A stretch of DNA of 64,000 nucleotides from Marinobacter sp. ANT_B65 (GTDB lineage Bacteria > Pseudomonadota > Gammaproteobacteria > Pseudomonadales > Oleiphilaceae): positions 1,712,076 to 1,776,075 of the forward strand of contig NZ_NXGV01000001.1 in the NCBI RefSeq assembly GCF_002407605.1. The letters run 5' to 3'. The notes beneath the pieces were generated by a model, which ran no database searches, was not told where the DNA came from, and saw only the letters and a list, made by a program, of their open reading frames with translations. A program made the translations under genes and the position numbers. Below are positions 36,748 through 46,250 of this stretch, piece after piece. Each line of letters begins with the position of its first letter. Positions within the stretch are counted from its first letter, which is position 1.

Positions 36748-37407
36748 ATGTTTTCTACAAATCAAAGGGTCCCCCTTATTCTGGCTGTGCTTGCAGGACT
36801 TGCCATGGTGGCACTCACTTCCTGGCAGGGCTACAGCTTCTGGCGGGCCGAATACCAGCAAGCTGCCCGGAACAGCCCGCTGGCTGTAAAACAAGCCGCA
36901 CAGAAACCCGGTGTTCCCGCTGTACCGCTGGCCTCTCTGGCATTTTTCGGTACAGCTCAGTCTTCAGGGACAGCTGAGCCAGAAGATACCGAAGATTTAC
37001 CCGAAACCAATCTCCGGATTTTTCTTCGGGGCGTTCTCGCAGCGGACGGCGACTTTCCGGGCAGCGCGGTGATAGAAGATGACAAAAGCAAAACCGACGT
37101 TTTTCTTATTGGCGATGAACTGCCGGGCAACGCCAGGCTCCACTCTGTTCACCCCGACCGTATCATTCTCGATCGGGCTGGCAAGCTGGAGAACCTCTAT
37201 TTTCCGGAATCTGATGACCGTTCAGGTATAACCTTCTCAGCCGGTGCCGACAACACCCGGGAAGAATCCAGACAACAAATCCAGGTTCCGGAAATTTCCA
37301 ACCGCCCCACTCGGTCTACGCCCCGGGCAGTAAACGAAGAGGAGCGCAGGGAAGAAATACGCAAGCGCCTGGAAAAGCTTCGTGAACGTCTGCGAACCAA
37401 CGGCTAG
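36748..37407 (+). CDS. gspC: Short type II secretion protein C (no PDZ domain)
   Basis: 219 residues. One N-terminal TM helix (LILAVLAGLAMVALTSWQGYSFW region, about 10-30), then the homology-region domain: LRIFLRGVLAADGDFPGSAVI and DELPGNARLHSVHPDRIILD, which links GspC to the secretin. The C-terminal 50 residues are charged and helical; no PDZ or coiled-coil secretin-type extension. Divergent from gspE, as in Pseudomonas xcpPQ/xcpR-Z, but the gene after it is not gspD. Confidence 0.85.
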   Translation: MFSTNQRVPLILAVLAGLAMVALTSWQGYSFWRAEYQQAARNSPLAVKQAAQKPGVPAVPLASLAFFGTAQSSGTAEPEDTEDLPETNLRIFLRGVLAADGDFPGSAVIEDDKSKTDVFLIGDELPGNARLHSVHPDRIILDRAGKLENLYFPESDDRSGITFSAGADNTREESRQQIQVPEISNRPTRSTPRAVNEEERREEIRKRLEKLRERLRTNG

Positions 37408-37444
37408 CGGGCAACCTTCTCCGCTGGCACAGCCATGTTGGTAT

Positions 37445-37476
37445 ATGACACTGTTAATGTCATTTCAGAACAGTGT
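37445..37476. promoter_or_regulatory. Overlapping dyads upstream of the FAD-oxidase operon
   Basis: ACACTGTT (37448-37455) pairs with AACAGTGT (37469-37476), 8-bp perfect arms 13 bp apart. Overlapping it, ATGACA (37445-37450) pairs with TGTCAT (37458-37463). Located 60 to 90 bp before the start of the oxidase gene, where an operator would be expected. The regulator is unknown. Confidence 0.4.
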
Positions 37477-37536
37477 AAGCGCCATATAAACCGCTAGAAT
37501 GCTGCCTGATCCAAATAAAAAAGAGAGGGTACAGTG

Positions 37537-39153
37537 ATGCGACGCTGGAATGGCTGGGGCGATGAGCAGTTCAATCTGGAACTTCCGGCACAGGGGCAGA
37601 GCTTTCTCGCAGACCGCCTTGGCCCCGGCAGACCTCTGAGCGATGCCCGTCTCGAATCTGTCCTCTCAAGAGTTCCTGAAACACGCCTGCCGGCAGACAT
37701 AAACGTAGATGCACTGATCGACACCAGCCCCGAAGCACGGGTGCGCCATGCCCGTGGCCAGAGCCTGCCTGACTGGCTGGCTATGCGCAGCGGTGAATTC
37801 GGGATATTCCCGGACGGAGTAGCCAGTCCCGAAAACAGCCTCGACGTGCAGAAACTGCTGCAATATGCACAATCCAGCAAGGTTGATCTGATTCCCTACG
37901 GCGGCGGCACCAGCGTTGCAGGCCATATAAACCCGGTTGCAGGCGACAACCCGGTACTCACCGTGGATATGGGCCGGATGAACCGCCTCAGGGACCTCGA
38001 CAGGGAAAGCCAGATAGCCACCTTTGGCGCAGGTACCCCAGGACCTCTCGTGGAATCGCAGTTACGGGCCCAGGGCTACACTCTCGGCCACTTTCCCCAG
38101 TCATTTGAGCTCTCAACCATCGGTGGCTGGGTTGCTTCGCGCTCAAGCGGGCAGCAGTCGCTGCGCTACGGCCGGATCGAGCAGTTATTTGCCGGAGGCC
38201 GGATCGAAACCCTCAAGGGTACGCTCAACCTGCCAACCATACCGGCTTCAAGTGCCGGCCCGGACATTCGTGAAATGGTTCTGGGCTCAGAGGGCCGGAT
38301 AGGCCTTATTACTGAAGTGAAAGTAAGAGTCAGCCCTTTGCCGGAAAAGGAAAGCTTCCACGTTGTATTCTTTCCGGACTGGCACAAGGCCAGGACCGCC
38401 TGCCGGAAGCTGGTACAGAACCGGACTCAGCTTTCCATGCTGCGCCTCAGTAACGCCATTGAGACAGAAACCCAACTCGCTCTCGCCGGACACCCACACC
38501 TTATCGGGGCCATGGAAAAACTGTTTTCCCTGCGCGGCGTTGGGGAGGGTAAATGCATGATGACCTTCGGACTGACCGGCACCCCGCGCCAGTGCGCCAG
38601 CGCCAGAAAGGAAGCCAGGCGTATCTGTGCTGAGTACAAAGGAGTTTATACCGGCACCCGGCTTGGAAAAAAATGGGCGGAAAAACGCTTCACCATGCCC
38701 TATCTTCGGGAAGCTTTGTGGCAGCTGGGCTACGCGGTGGACACCCTGGAAACAGCAACCGACTGGGACAACGTCGACAACCTTCTTGGCCTGATGGAAA
38801 CCAACCTTCGTGAAGGACTGAAGTCCCGGGAGCAAAGCAAGAGCGAGCACACACATGTATTTACTCATCTGTCCCATGTTTACGGCCAGGGTTGCAGCTT
38901 ATACACCACCTACGTATTCCGCGTTGCAGACAGCTACGACGAAACTCTGGCGCGCTGGAAACACCTGAAAAACACAACGTCAGACCTGATCGTCCGCAAC
39001 CGCGGCACGATCAGCCATCAGCATGGCGTCGGCAAAGACCACGCGCCCTTTCTGGCAGTTGAAAAAGGCGAGCTGGGCATGCTGGCCATCCGCTCCCTGT
39101 GCAGTACTTTTGACCCGGAAGGCATCCTCAACCCGAAAACCCTTATAGAGTGA
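37537..39153 (+). CDS. FAD-linked oxidase, alkyldihydroxyacetonephosphate-synthase-like
   Basis: 538 residues from the ATG at 37537 (GAGGG 8 bp upstream; a GTG one codon earlier is possible). VAO/PCMH FAD fold: LIPYGGGTSVAGHINPV binds the pyrophosphate, GTPGPLVESQLRAQGYTLGH and STIGGWVASRSSGQQS follow, and the C-terminal SHQHGVGKDHAPFL resembles the His-rich active-site loop of alkyl-DHAP synthase. That enzyme swaps the acyl chain of acyl-DHAP for a fatty alcohol to make an ether lipid. Closest family by motif, but the substrate is not proven. First of three tightly packed genes. Confidence 0.82.
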   Translation: MRRWNGWGDEQFNLELPAQGQSFLADRLGPGRPLSDARLESVLSRVPETRLPADINVDALIDTSPEARVRHARGQSLPDWLAMRSGEFGIFPDGVASPENSLDVQKLLQYAQSSKVDLIPYGGGTSVAGHINPVAGDNPVLTVDMGRMNRLRDLDRESQIATFGAGTPGPLVESQLRAQGYTLGHFPQSFELSTIGGWVASRSSGQQSLRYGRIEQLFAGGRIETLKGTLNLPTIPASSAGPDIREMVLGSEGRIGLITEVKVRVSPLPEKESFHVVFFPDWHKARTACRKLVQNRTQLSMLRLSNAIETETQLALAGHPHLIGAMEKLFSLRGVGEGKCMMTFGLTGTPRQCASARKEARRICAEYKGVYTGTRLGKKWAEKRFTMPYLREALWQLGYAVDTLETATDWDNVDNLLGLMETNLREGLKSREQSKSEHTHVFTHLSHVYGQGCSLYTTYVFRVADSYDETLARWKHLKNTTSDLIVRNRGTISHQHGVGKDHAPFLAVEKGELGMLAIRSLCSTFDPEGILNPKTLIE

Positions 39154-39160
39154 GTGTGTG

Positions 39161-40786
39161 ATGAAGCGTCGAGACTCATTGCTCAAGGAGCTTCACGGCA
39201 GCACACATACGTTTGATGTTGTTGTAGTTGGTGGTGGTATCACAGGAGCTGGTGTAGCCCGGGAAGCCGCTGGAAGTGGTCTTAGTACACTACTCGTTGA
39301 ACAAAAGGATTTTGCCTGGGGAACCTCCAGCCGTTCGTCAAAAATGGTGCATGGAGGCTTGCGCTACCTTGGTAGCGGCCAGTACCGGCTAACCCGCAAC
39401 GCGGTCACCGAACGCCAGCGCCTGATGGCGGAAGCCCCGGGGCTTATCGACCCCTTACGCTTTATCATGCCGCATTTTCAGCGGCAGTTTCCCGGCCCGC
39501 GGCTGTTTCAGTTTTTGTTAAGAATCTACGACCGGATATCCGGCTCCCATTCGCGCCACTTCCTGACGCCGGGTGAGGCGCAGCAATGGGTTCCAGGCCT
39601 GAACACCAACAAGCTGACCGGCGCCAGCGGCTTTACCGATGCGGTAACCGACGACGCCCGACTGGTGCAGCGCGTTATCATGGAAGCCCGGCAGGATGGG
39701 GCCCGCTGCCTCAACTACGTTAAAGCTATGAAGGTTCTCCGCACAGACGGCCATGTCAGCGGGCTTGAGCTCAAAGCAGAGGGCGAAAGCGGGACATTTA
39801 CGGTTAACACCCCCCTGGTTATTAATGCGACCGGCGTTTGGGCCAACCGGCTTCAGCAATCCGGCAATGGCGATGATGCAATGACCATCCGTCCTTTGCG
39901 CGGCAGCCATCTTGTTATTCCCTGGCAGAAGCTACCGCTCTCCTGCTCCGTTTCCCTGCTTCATCCCGATGACAAACGCCCGGTTTTCGCGCTTCCCTGG
40001 GCGGGCACGACGGTACTCGGAACAACAGATCTCGACCATAAAGAAAGCCTCGACAATGAGCCCCGTATTGCCGAAGAGGAGGTCGACTACCTGTTGAGAA
40101 TATCCAGCAACCTGTTTCCAGGTGCCGCCCTGTCCAGAAGCGATATTCTTTCTACCTGGGCGGGCGTCCGCCCGGTTGTAACCAGCAGACAGGAAACTGG
40201 CGGTGCTAAAGCCCCGTCCAGAGAAAACCGCGAACATGAATTTCGCGAAGACAGTGGGTTGATCAGCATTGCCGGAGGCAAACTCACCACATTCCGTCTC
40301 ATAGCACGTGAAGCACTTGTACGAGGGCTTGCCGGCGAAGACCAGCTGCGGCCTGAGAGTGAACCGGTTTTCCGCCCAGCCAGTCCTTCACGTCGCCCCG
40401 CAAACATCAGCCACCAGAACTGGCAGAGACTCAGGGGCTTTTATGGTTCGGACCTGAGCGCAGTCCTGCAGGCCGGACCTGCTGTATCTGTCAGTGATGA
40501 TACAGATTCTGGCGCCATCCCCGGGGATCTGTTGTGGGCTGAAATCGCGTGGGCCTGCACCCATGAAGACGTATTGCACCTGGATGACCTGATGCTCCGG
40601 CGGACCCGGCTTGGCCTGATCCTTCCACAAGGCGGAAAAGCACTCCTTCCTGGACTGAAACAACTCTGCCAGAGCCTTCTTGAATGGGATGATGAACAGT
40701 GGTTTGCGGAGGTAGCCCGGTATCAGCAACTCTGGCTCAAGGCCTATTCGCTGCCTGCAGGCCCGGAGCCAGAGTATGCCAACTGA
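39161..40786 (+). CDS. GlpD-like FAD-dependent glycerol-3-phosphate dehydrogenase
   Basis: 541 residues from the ATG at 39161, 7 bp after the previous stop. N-terminal Rossmann VVVVGGGITGAGVAREAA, then the GlpD/GlpA signature WGTSSRSSKMVHGGLRYL, the DAVTDDARLVQR segment and GTTVLGTTDLDH; the C-terminal domain of GlpA_C type is present. Membrane-associated oxidation of glycerol 3-phosphate to DHAP with electrons to quinone. Its 3' end overlaps the kinase gene by 11 bp. In this setting it may feed or drain DHAP for the neighbouring oxidase. Confidence 0.9.
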   Translation: MKRRDSLLKELHGSTHTFDVVVVGGGITGAGVAREAAGSGLSTLLVEQKDFAWGTSSRSSKMVHGGLRYLGSGQYRLTRNAVTERQRLMAEAPGLIDPLRFIMPHFQRQFPGPRLFQFLLRIYDRISGSHSRHFLTPGEAQQWVPGLNTNKLTGASGFTDAVTDDARLVQRVIMEARQDGARCLNYVKAMKVLRTDGHVSGLELKAEGESGTFTVNTPLVINATGVWANRLQQSGNGDDAMTIRPLRGSHLVIPWQKLPLSCSVSLLHPDDKRPVFALPWAGTTVLGTTDLDHKESLDNEPRIAEEEVDYLLRISSNLFPGAALSRSDILSTWAGVRPVVTSRQETGGAKAPSRENREHEFREDSGLISIAGGKLTTFRLIAREALVRGLAGEDQLRPESEPVFRPASPSRRPANISHQNWQRLRGFYGSDLSAVLQAGPAVSVSDDTDSGAIPGDLLWAEIAWACTHEDVLHLDDLMLRRTRLGLILPQGGKALLPGLKQLCQSLLEWDDEQWFAEVARYQQLWLKAYSLPAGPEPEYAN

Positions 40787-42335
40787 TCCGTTGATTCTTG
40801 CCATTGATAATGGCACCCAGAGTATTCGCGCCCTGCTCTTCGATACCCGAGGCAATCTGATCGCCAAAGGCAAACAGGAGATCCAGCCCTACTTTTCAAC
40901 GAAGCCCGGCTGGGCCGAACAGCACCCGGAGTATTTCTGGGATAACCTTGGGAAAGCCTGCAAAAAGCTGTGGGCAACAACCGATGTTGACCCTGGAAGG
41001 ATTGCAGGCGTTACCGTAACAACCCAGCGCGGCACAGTTATCAACCTCGACGAATACGGCAAACCGCTGCGCCCGGCTATTATCTGGCTGGATCAACGCC
41101 ATGCACGGGTCGATGGCCCGGTGAAAGGCCCCTGGGGCTGGCTGTTCAAACTGGCCCGGCTTGAAGACACCATTGATCGCTTCCGTGAGAAAACCCAGGC
41201 CAACTGGATCGCCCAGAATCAGCCGGAAATCTGGGCAAAAACCCGGCACTTTGTTTTGCTCTCGGGTTATATCAACTACCGTTTAACCGGCGAATTCCGG
41301 GATTCCACCGGCAGCCAGGTGGGCTACCTGCCGTTTGACTACAAAAAACAGCGCTGGGCAGGCCCCAGAGACTTCAAATGGCAGGCCATGCCAGTGGAAA
41401 AATCCATGCTGCCGGAGCTTGTGAGCCCGGGCTCTGCACTGGGGCAGCTTACGCCTGAAGCCGCCAGTCATCTGAATCTTCCGGCAGGCTTGCCGGTGAT
41501 CGCCGCGGCCTCCGACAAAGCCTGCGAGATTCTGGGTTCGGGTGGATTAACGCCAGATACAGGCTGTATGAGCTACGGCACCACCGCTACCATAAACACC
41601 ACCAGCAAACGCTACGTTGAGCCGGTACGGCTGATGCCGCCCTATCCTTCTGCACTGCCGGGCCACTACTCTACAGAGGTCATGATATACCGGGGATTCT
41701 GGATGGTGAGCTGGTTCAAACGTGAGTTCGGTCTGCGGGAGCAGGCAATTGCCGAAGAAAGGGGCATAGAACCGGAAGTCCTGTTCGACGAACTGGTTAA
41801 AGCCGTACCGGCTGGTTCAATGGGCCTGATGCTCCAACCCTACTGGTCACCAGGGGTACGCCAGCCAGGGCCGGAAGCCAAGGGTGCCATCATCGGCTTT
41901 GGTGATGTCCACACCCGCGCGCATATCTACAGGGCCATTCTCGAGGGCCTTGCCTACGCACTCCGGGAAGGCAAAGAAAAGATCGAGAAGCGCAGTGGTG
42001 TCAGAATCCGCAAACTCCGGGTAGCCGGCGGAGGTTCCCAGAGTGATGCAGCCATGCAGCTGACCGCGGATGTATTCGGCTTACCCGCCGAACGGCCCCA
42101 CACTTACGAAACCTCCGGGCTGGGTGCCGCAATTGATGCCGCCGTTGGCCTTGGCCTGCACCCGGATTTCGAAACTGCGGTAGCAGCAATGACCAGGGTT
42201 GGTGATGTCTTTCAGCCTGATCCGGAAGCCCGGGATCTGTATGAACAACTCTACACTGAGGTGTATCTGCGCATGTATTCGCAGCTACAACCGCTGTACC
42301 GGAAAATCCGGGACATCACCGGTTATCCGAAATAA
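40776..42335 (+). CDS. FGGY-family carbohydrate (glycerol-like) kinase
   Basis: 519 residues, two actin-like ATPase lobes. LAIDNGTQSIRALLFDTRG is the phosphate-1 loop; VTTQRGTVINLD, IIWLDQRHA, and the C-terminal RKLRVAGGGSQSDAAMQLTADVF with ETSGLGAAIDAAVGLG are the FGGY signatures. The D in DNGTQ and QR at the substrate loop resemble glycerol and xylulose kinases; which sugar or polyol is used cannot be told. Last gene of the oxidase-dehydrogenase-kinase operon. Confidence 0.88.
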   Translation: MPTDPLILAIDNGTQSIRALLFDTRGNLIAKGKQEIQPYFSTKPGWAEQHPEYFWDNLGKACKKLWATTDVDPGRIAGVTVTTQRGTVINLDEYGKPLRPAIIWLDQRHARVDGPVKGPWGWLFKLARLEDTIDRFREKTQANWIAQNQPEIWAKTRHFVLLSGYINYRLTGEFRDSTGSQVGYLPFDYKKQRWAGPRDFKWQAMPVEKSMLPELVSPGSALGQLTPEAASHLNLPAGLPVIAAASDKACEILGSGGLTPDTGCMSYGTTATINTTSKRYVEPVRLMPPYPSALPGHYSTEVMIYRGFWMVSWFKREFGLREQAIAEERGIEPEVLFDELVKAVPAGSMGLMLQPYWSPGVRQPGPEAKGAIIGFGDVHTRAHIYRAILEGLAYALREGKEKIEKRSGVRIRKLRVAGGGSQSDAAMQLTADVFGLPAERPHTYETSGLGAAIDAAVGLGLHPDFETAVAAMTRVGDVFQPDPEARDLYEQLYTEVYLRMYSQLQPLYRKIRDITGYPK

Positions 42336-42385
42336 GTCCGCAGTTTTGCCTGATAAAACCAAACAACCACTCAGGGACAGAACAG

Positions 42386-43945
42386 CTACAACCTTGGCAG
42401 CGCTGTACCTTCCGGAACCCTGACTTCAAACCCGGATTTCACGCTGATGGTCTGGCCGGCAGGTACTTCGCGGTTCCAGGCAAGAACGCCTTTTTTGTCA
42501 TCAACATCCCGTTCTACCGGCTCGCTGATTTCCAGCGGCTTCACTGTCAGAACGTCCTTTTGAGAGACCGGAAGCCGGTCAAAAATCCGGACTTTTACAG
42601 CCTTCGCGTGATAATTGGTAATCTCAAACCGGTTTTGCCGGCGCTTGACGTTCTCGCTCTTCCAGATTCCCTCTTCCCCGCTTCGCTCAAGCTCATTCAC
42701 CACCGCAATCCGGATACCTTCATCCACACCGAATCCCAGGGTTAATTCTTCGCCGTCTGTCAGCTCCTGCAACTGACTCTCACCCACACTCTGTCCATCC
42801 CGGTACAAAATCACCCGACCTGCGGGTATGGGGGCATCAGCATGAAAAATGCCGGTGGCGTTCACATACCCTGTTGTGTCCATTACCGGCGCAGACCAGA
42901 CAGCAACATCAACCGGAACCCGGTGCTCTGCAACCGTCAGCCGTTGGCCTGAAATACCACTGGGAATATCCACCGGTTGTGGCAGCCGGTAGCTCTGCGT
43001 GAATGTGCTCTGTTGCTCAACAACCGCAGCACTACCCATAAGCGATTCGGCCTGTACATCAGCCATGGGCGCCAACGCCTTCGACCGGTACAGCTGGGGC
43101 TGTTCCGGGCTGACAACCCAGGAATCAAGGGCTGGCATAGCCGTCCCGCGCCGGGCATTTGCAGTTGAAAGATGCAGGTCAACACCTTCCCAGTCGGTGC
43201 CGGTAGACTGCTGTACAACGGCAAGATGCTCCAGGGCTACTTCACCACCGGGCTTACCATCTGCTTCCGTTTTCAACCGGGCAGTATATTCGCTCCGCCA
43301 GTTTGCTTGTGTGGTCTGGAATTTCACCTTTACCTTCAGCTCACCGCTCTTGGGTGCCCGGTAGCGCACAAGCACTTTCTTGGTTGCCCTGGCGCTCTGC
43401 TTTACCTGAGCCAGTTCCCTGGTTAAACGGTCTCTCAAGGCAATATCGCCGGTCATTTTCTCCTGAATGCTTCTGATCTCTGCCAGCGCACCGAGGGTTG
43501 TGTCCTTCAAGGCAGCAGCCATGTCATTCAGTTCAGAAGCTGAAAGTTCATGTGGAGACTCCGCCGCTTTGCTCATGAGAGTAACCTGCTGATTCCAGGC
43601 CCGGACAGAATCTTCCTGTTCCTGAATCCGTAATGAAACTGCCGCCAGCTCATCCTGAATCCTCCGGGCCTCTCCCGCCACAAACTCAGCCTGCTCCACA
43701 CGGCTGACCTGTACCTGCCGGATTTGTGATCCATCAATACCTTCAAGCACCACCTGCAGGCTCTGATCCTGAAGGCTGAGCGGCAACCCTTCGACTTCCA
43801 GCACTCCTGCACCGGAACCCACCTGCTCGCTTTCCTCCCACGTAAGTTCCGCATGGGAAGGATATAAAGTCGCCGTTGTGATCTCTGCTCGGGCCATCAA
43901 TGGTGTGATCGCAATGGCGATCGCAAGCAAGCTGTGCTTTTTCAT
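42386..43945 (-). CDS. DUF4139/MuiA-like secreted protein
   Basis: 519 residues with signal peptide MKKHSLLAIAIAITPLMARA. N-terminal DUF4140-like part (TTATLYPSHAELTWEE, VLEVEGLPLSLQDQSLQV), a coiled-coil (about 95-190) and a C-terminal DUF4139 beta domain (KVKVKFQTTQANWRSEYTA, DWEGVDLHLSTANARRG, FEITNYHAKAVKVRIFDRLP). Proteins of this type are annotated as mucoidy inhibitor A but their biochemical role is unknown. Likely periplasmic. Convergent with the kinase gene. Confidence 0.85.
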   Translation of the reverse strand: MKKHSLLAIAIAITPLMARAEITTATLYPSHAELTWEESEQVGSGAGVLEVEGLPLSLQDQSLQVVLEGIDGSQIRQVQVSRVEQAEFVAGEARRIQDELAAVSLRIQEQEDSVRAWNQQVTLMSKAAESPHELSASELNDMAAALKDTTLGALAEIRSIQEKMTGDIALRDRLTRELAQVKQSARATKKVLVRYRAPKSGELKVKVKFQTTQANWRSEYTARLKTEADGKPGGEVALEHLAVVQQSTGTDWEGVDLHLSTANARRGTAMPALDSWVVSPEQPQLYRSKALAPMADVQAESLMGSAAVVEQQSTFTQSYRLPQPVDIPSGISGQRLTVAEHRVPVDVAVWSAPVMDTTGYVNATGIFHADAPIPAGRVILYRDGQSVGESQLQELTDGEELTLGFGVDEGIRIAVVNELERSGEEGIWKSENVKRRQNRFEITNYHAKAVKVRIFDRLPVSQKDVLTVKPLEISEPVERDVDDKKGVLAWNREVPAGQTISVKSGFEVRVPEGTALPRL

Positions 43946-43988
43946 TCCATGAGTCCTTCTATTCCAGGCTGTTTGAATTCAATGAAGA

Positions 43989-45071
43989 CTACCGGCCCGG
44001 CGCCGGCACATCGTGCTTATCCGCTGCCTGCTCATGCGCGATCTCATTTGCCCGCGCACGGTCATCACTATCGGGCCGCAGTGGCGCCTGGTCTTGTCCA
44101 CGGGCCGGAGCCAGAACCACTCGGGTCAGCAACGGAAAATGATCCGATCCGATCGAGGGCAAACGGCTGATGGAAGCCAGAGTAAAATGATGGCTATGAA
44201 ACAGGTGATCAAGCGGCCACCGTAAAAACCAGTAATCCGCATGGAACGTACTGTAAAACCCTCGCCCTACCCTGGGGTCGAGCAAGCCGCTGACCTTCCG
44301 GAAAAGCCGGGTTGTCGGCGACCAGGCAACATCGTTCAGATCGCCGGTTACAATCACAGGCCCTTCGCTATCAGCAACGCTGCGCCCTACGATAACCAGT
44401 TCCGCATCCCGTTCCGTTGATTCATCATTTTCCGTAGGGCTGGGCGGTGCCGGATGCACAAAGTGAATCCTGATCTGTTCACCGGATTGCAACTCCACTA
44501 ACGCATGCATCGACGGTACCTGATCCTCAATCAGGAAACACACCTCAGATTCGTGCAGAGGCAGCCTGGAGAACACGTGCATACCATAAAGGTTATCCAG
44601 CGGACACTTGATACTGTATGGCATTTCGCGTTCGAGTACCGAAAGCTGGTCCTCCCACCATTGATCCGACTCCAGGGTTACCAGAATATCCGGCTTATGC
44701 TCTTTCACCAATGCCAGCAATGCTGGTGCGTTACGGTTAGGGGTTAATACATTTGACGTAAGTATGGTCAAAGTCCGCTCCGGGCCTGAAGCCGGTGCGC
44801 CTTTTACTTCTTCGCGCCAGATTGGTGTATAGGGCAAAATCCACCAGAGTTGCGCGCCCAGCGACAAGGCTGCCGCAAGAATCAGAACCCGGCTCAGGGG
44901 CTGAGCCAGGTCCAGAAACAGCAATTGAACGATTAACAACAGCACTGCCAGAACCGCCAGCTGCAGCCGCGGAAAATCAAAGCTTCGAACGCTCCAGTGC
45001 GGGTTTCGCCAAAGAGGCAATAAAGTCGCCAGGACAATGGCCACAGTAAAAACAAGTAGCGTAGGTAACAT
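43989..45071 (-). CDS. Membrane-anchored endonuclease/exonuclease/phosphatase (EEP) protein
   Basis: 360 residues from the ATG at 45071 (AGG 7 bp upstream). Three N-terminal hydrophobic helices (about 1-85), then an EEP domain: ILTSNVL, DILVTLESDQWW (catalytic Glu), VIVTGDLNDVAWSP (GDxN) and IGSDHFPLLTRV (catalytic SDHxP). The active site faces the periplasm if the topology is as predicted. Acts on a phosphodiester or phosphate ester, identity unknown. Confidence 0.85.
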   Translation of the reverse strand: MLPTLLVFTVAIVLATLLPLWRNPHWSVRSFDFPRLQLAVLAVLLLIVQLLFLDLAQPLSRVLILAAALSLGAQLWWILPYTPIWREEVKGAPASGPERTLTILTSNVLTPNRNAPALLALVKEHKPDILVTLESDQWWEDQLSVLEREMPYSIKCPLDNLYGMHVFSRLPLHESEVCFLIEDQVPSMHALVELQSGEQIRIHFVHPAPPSPTENDESTERDAELVIVGRSVADSEGPVIVTGDLNDVAWSPTTRLFRKVSGLLDPRVGRGFYSTFHADYWFLRWPLDHLFHSHHFTLASISRLPSIGSDHFPLLTRVVLAPARGQDQAPLRPDSDDRARANEIAHEQAADKHDVPAPGR

Positions 45072-45202
45072 CACTGGCCTGGTATGCCCCGGCTAAAAGG
45101 ACGGTGGTACAACCGCCAGATGGCAGTCATGGTTTTTGGGATCTGCATTAAAGACTACTGATCATGCCAAGGATTTCGGTTCGAGTTCAAGGGAATTGCT
45201 GA

Positions 45203-46060
45203 CTACAGGTTCTTGAATGCCCCCTTCACGTGGAGTGCCAGGGCATCCGTAAGCTGACTGGAGCCCCGGCGGACCAGAGCCAGCTGATAAGAGCCGATCT
45301 CGGGCAGATCCTGGTTTACTATTTCTTTCAGAGGTGGCCGCACAAGGCTCTTCGGAAATGGCGCAACAGCCAGGTCCGCAACCATTGCGGCTTCCTGGCC
45401 GGAACAATGCTCGCAGGTATAGGCAATCCGGTAGGGCTTACCGGCACTGTCGAGCGCCCGCAACGTCATTCGTCGCCATGAACAACCTTCATGAGCTACC
45501 GCAACCGGCAGGGGCGTCCGCAGGAATGCCGAAGCCCCCTCGCGCCCTGCCCACACCAGAGGCTCTTCATGCACAACCTCGCCCCGGATATCCCGCGCTT
45601 CGTTTGCAACAGTAACCAGCGCCATATCCAGCTCGCCGGCGTCCAGCCGCGTAAGGTTCTGCTTGCTTGAACCAACAACAACATCAACCAGCACGGCCGG
45701 ATAGGAGCGCGCAAACTGGGCAAGCACCTCTGGCAGAATTCGCGTGCCTACGTCATCGGAGGTTCCAATACCGACCTTGCCTTCCAGTGTCGGCGAGAGA
45801 AAATACCCTACGGCCTCCTCATTTAACCGAAGCAGACGGCGGCTGTAGCCCAGTAGCGCCTCGCCCTCAGCTGTGAGCCGTACCTGTCTCGGCTCCCGGA
45901 TAAACAGGCATTTACCCAGAGTCCGTTCAAGCTGCTTGATCTGCATACTCAGCGCAGAGGGGGTCCGGTGCACAACCCTGGCCGCTCCGGTGAAGGTGCC
46001 ACACTCGGCAATAGCCACAAAGGTCCTGAGCACATCGTTGTCGAGCAATGGTATTGCCAT
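45203..46060 (-). CDS. LysR-family transcriptional regulator
   Basis: 285 residues. HTH with FTGAARVVHRTPSALSMQIKQLERTLGKCL and IREPRQVRLT (shown in parts: GAARVVHRTPSALSMQIKQL). Effector domain contains VGIGTSDDVGTRILPEVLAQ. The HRTPSALSMQIKQLE recognition helix is like IciA/ArgP-less LysR proteins of the YhaJ kind. Divergent from the small gene at 46251 across 190 bp and may control it. Confidence 0.87.
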   Translation of the reverse strand: MAIPLLDNDVLRTFVAIAECGTFTGAARVVHRTPSALSMQIKQLERTLGKCLFIREPRQVRLTAEGEALLGYSRRLLRLNEEAVGYFLSPTLEGKVGIGTSDDVGTRILPEVLAQFARSYPAVLVDVVVGSSKQNLTRLDAGELDMALVTVANEARDIRGEVVHEEPLVWAGREGASAFLRTPLPVAVAHEGCSWRRMTLRALDSAGKPYRIAYTCEHCSGQEAAMVADLAVAPFPKSLVRPPLKEIVNQDLPEIGSYQLALVRRGSSQLTDALALHVKGAFKNL

Positions 46061-46250
46061 TCAATCGCACCCCAGTCGCGCATATTCAGCATTCTGACCT
46101 AAGCATATCTGAACGCAGAGTTAAATTCTTTTCGTTTGATTGAACCCAATGAAGACGCCACCCTGTTATCACGCAGCACTCTGGCCAGGCAGGTTTTTTC
46201 TAACGACCAGATGCATTCAAACGGAATACGTCTGAAGAAAGGTAACGACA

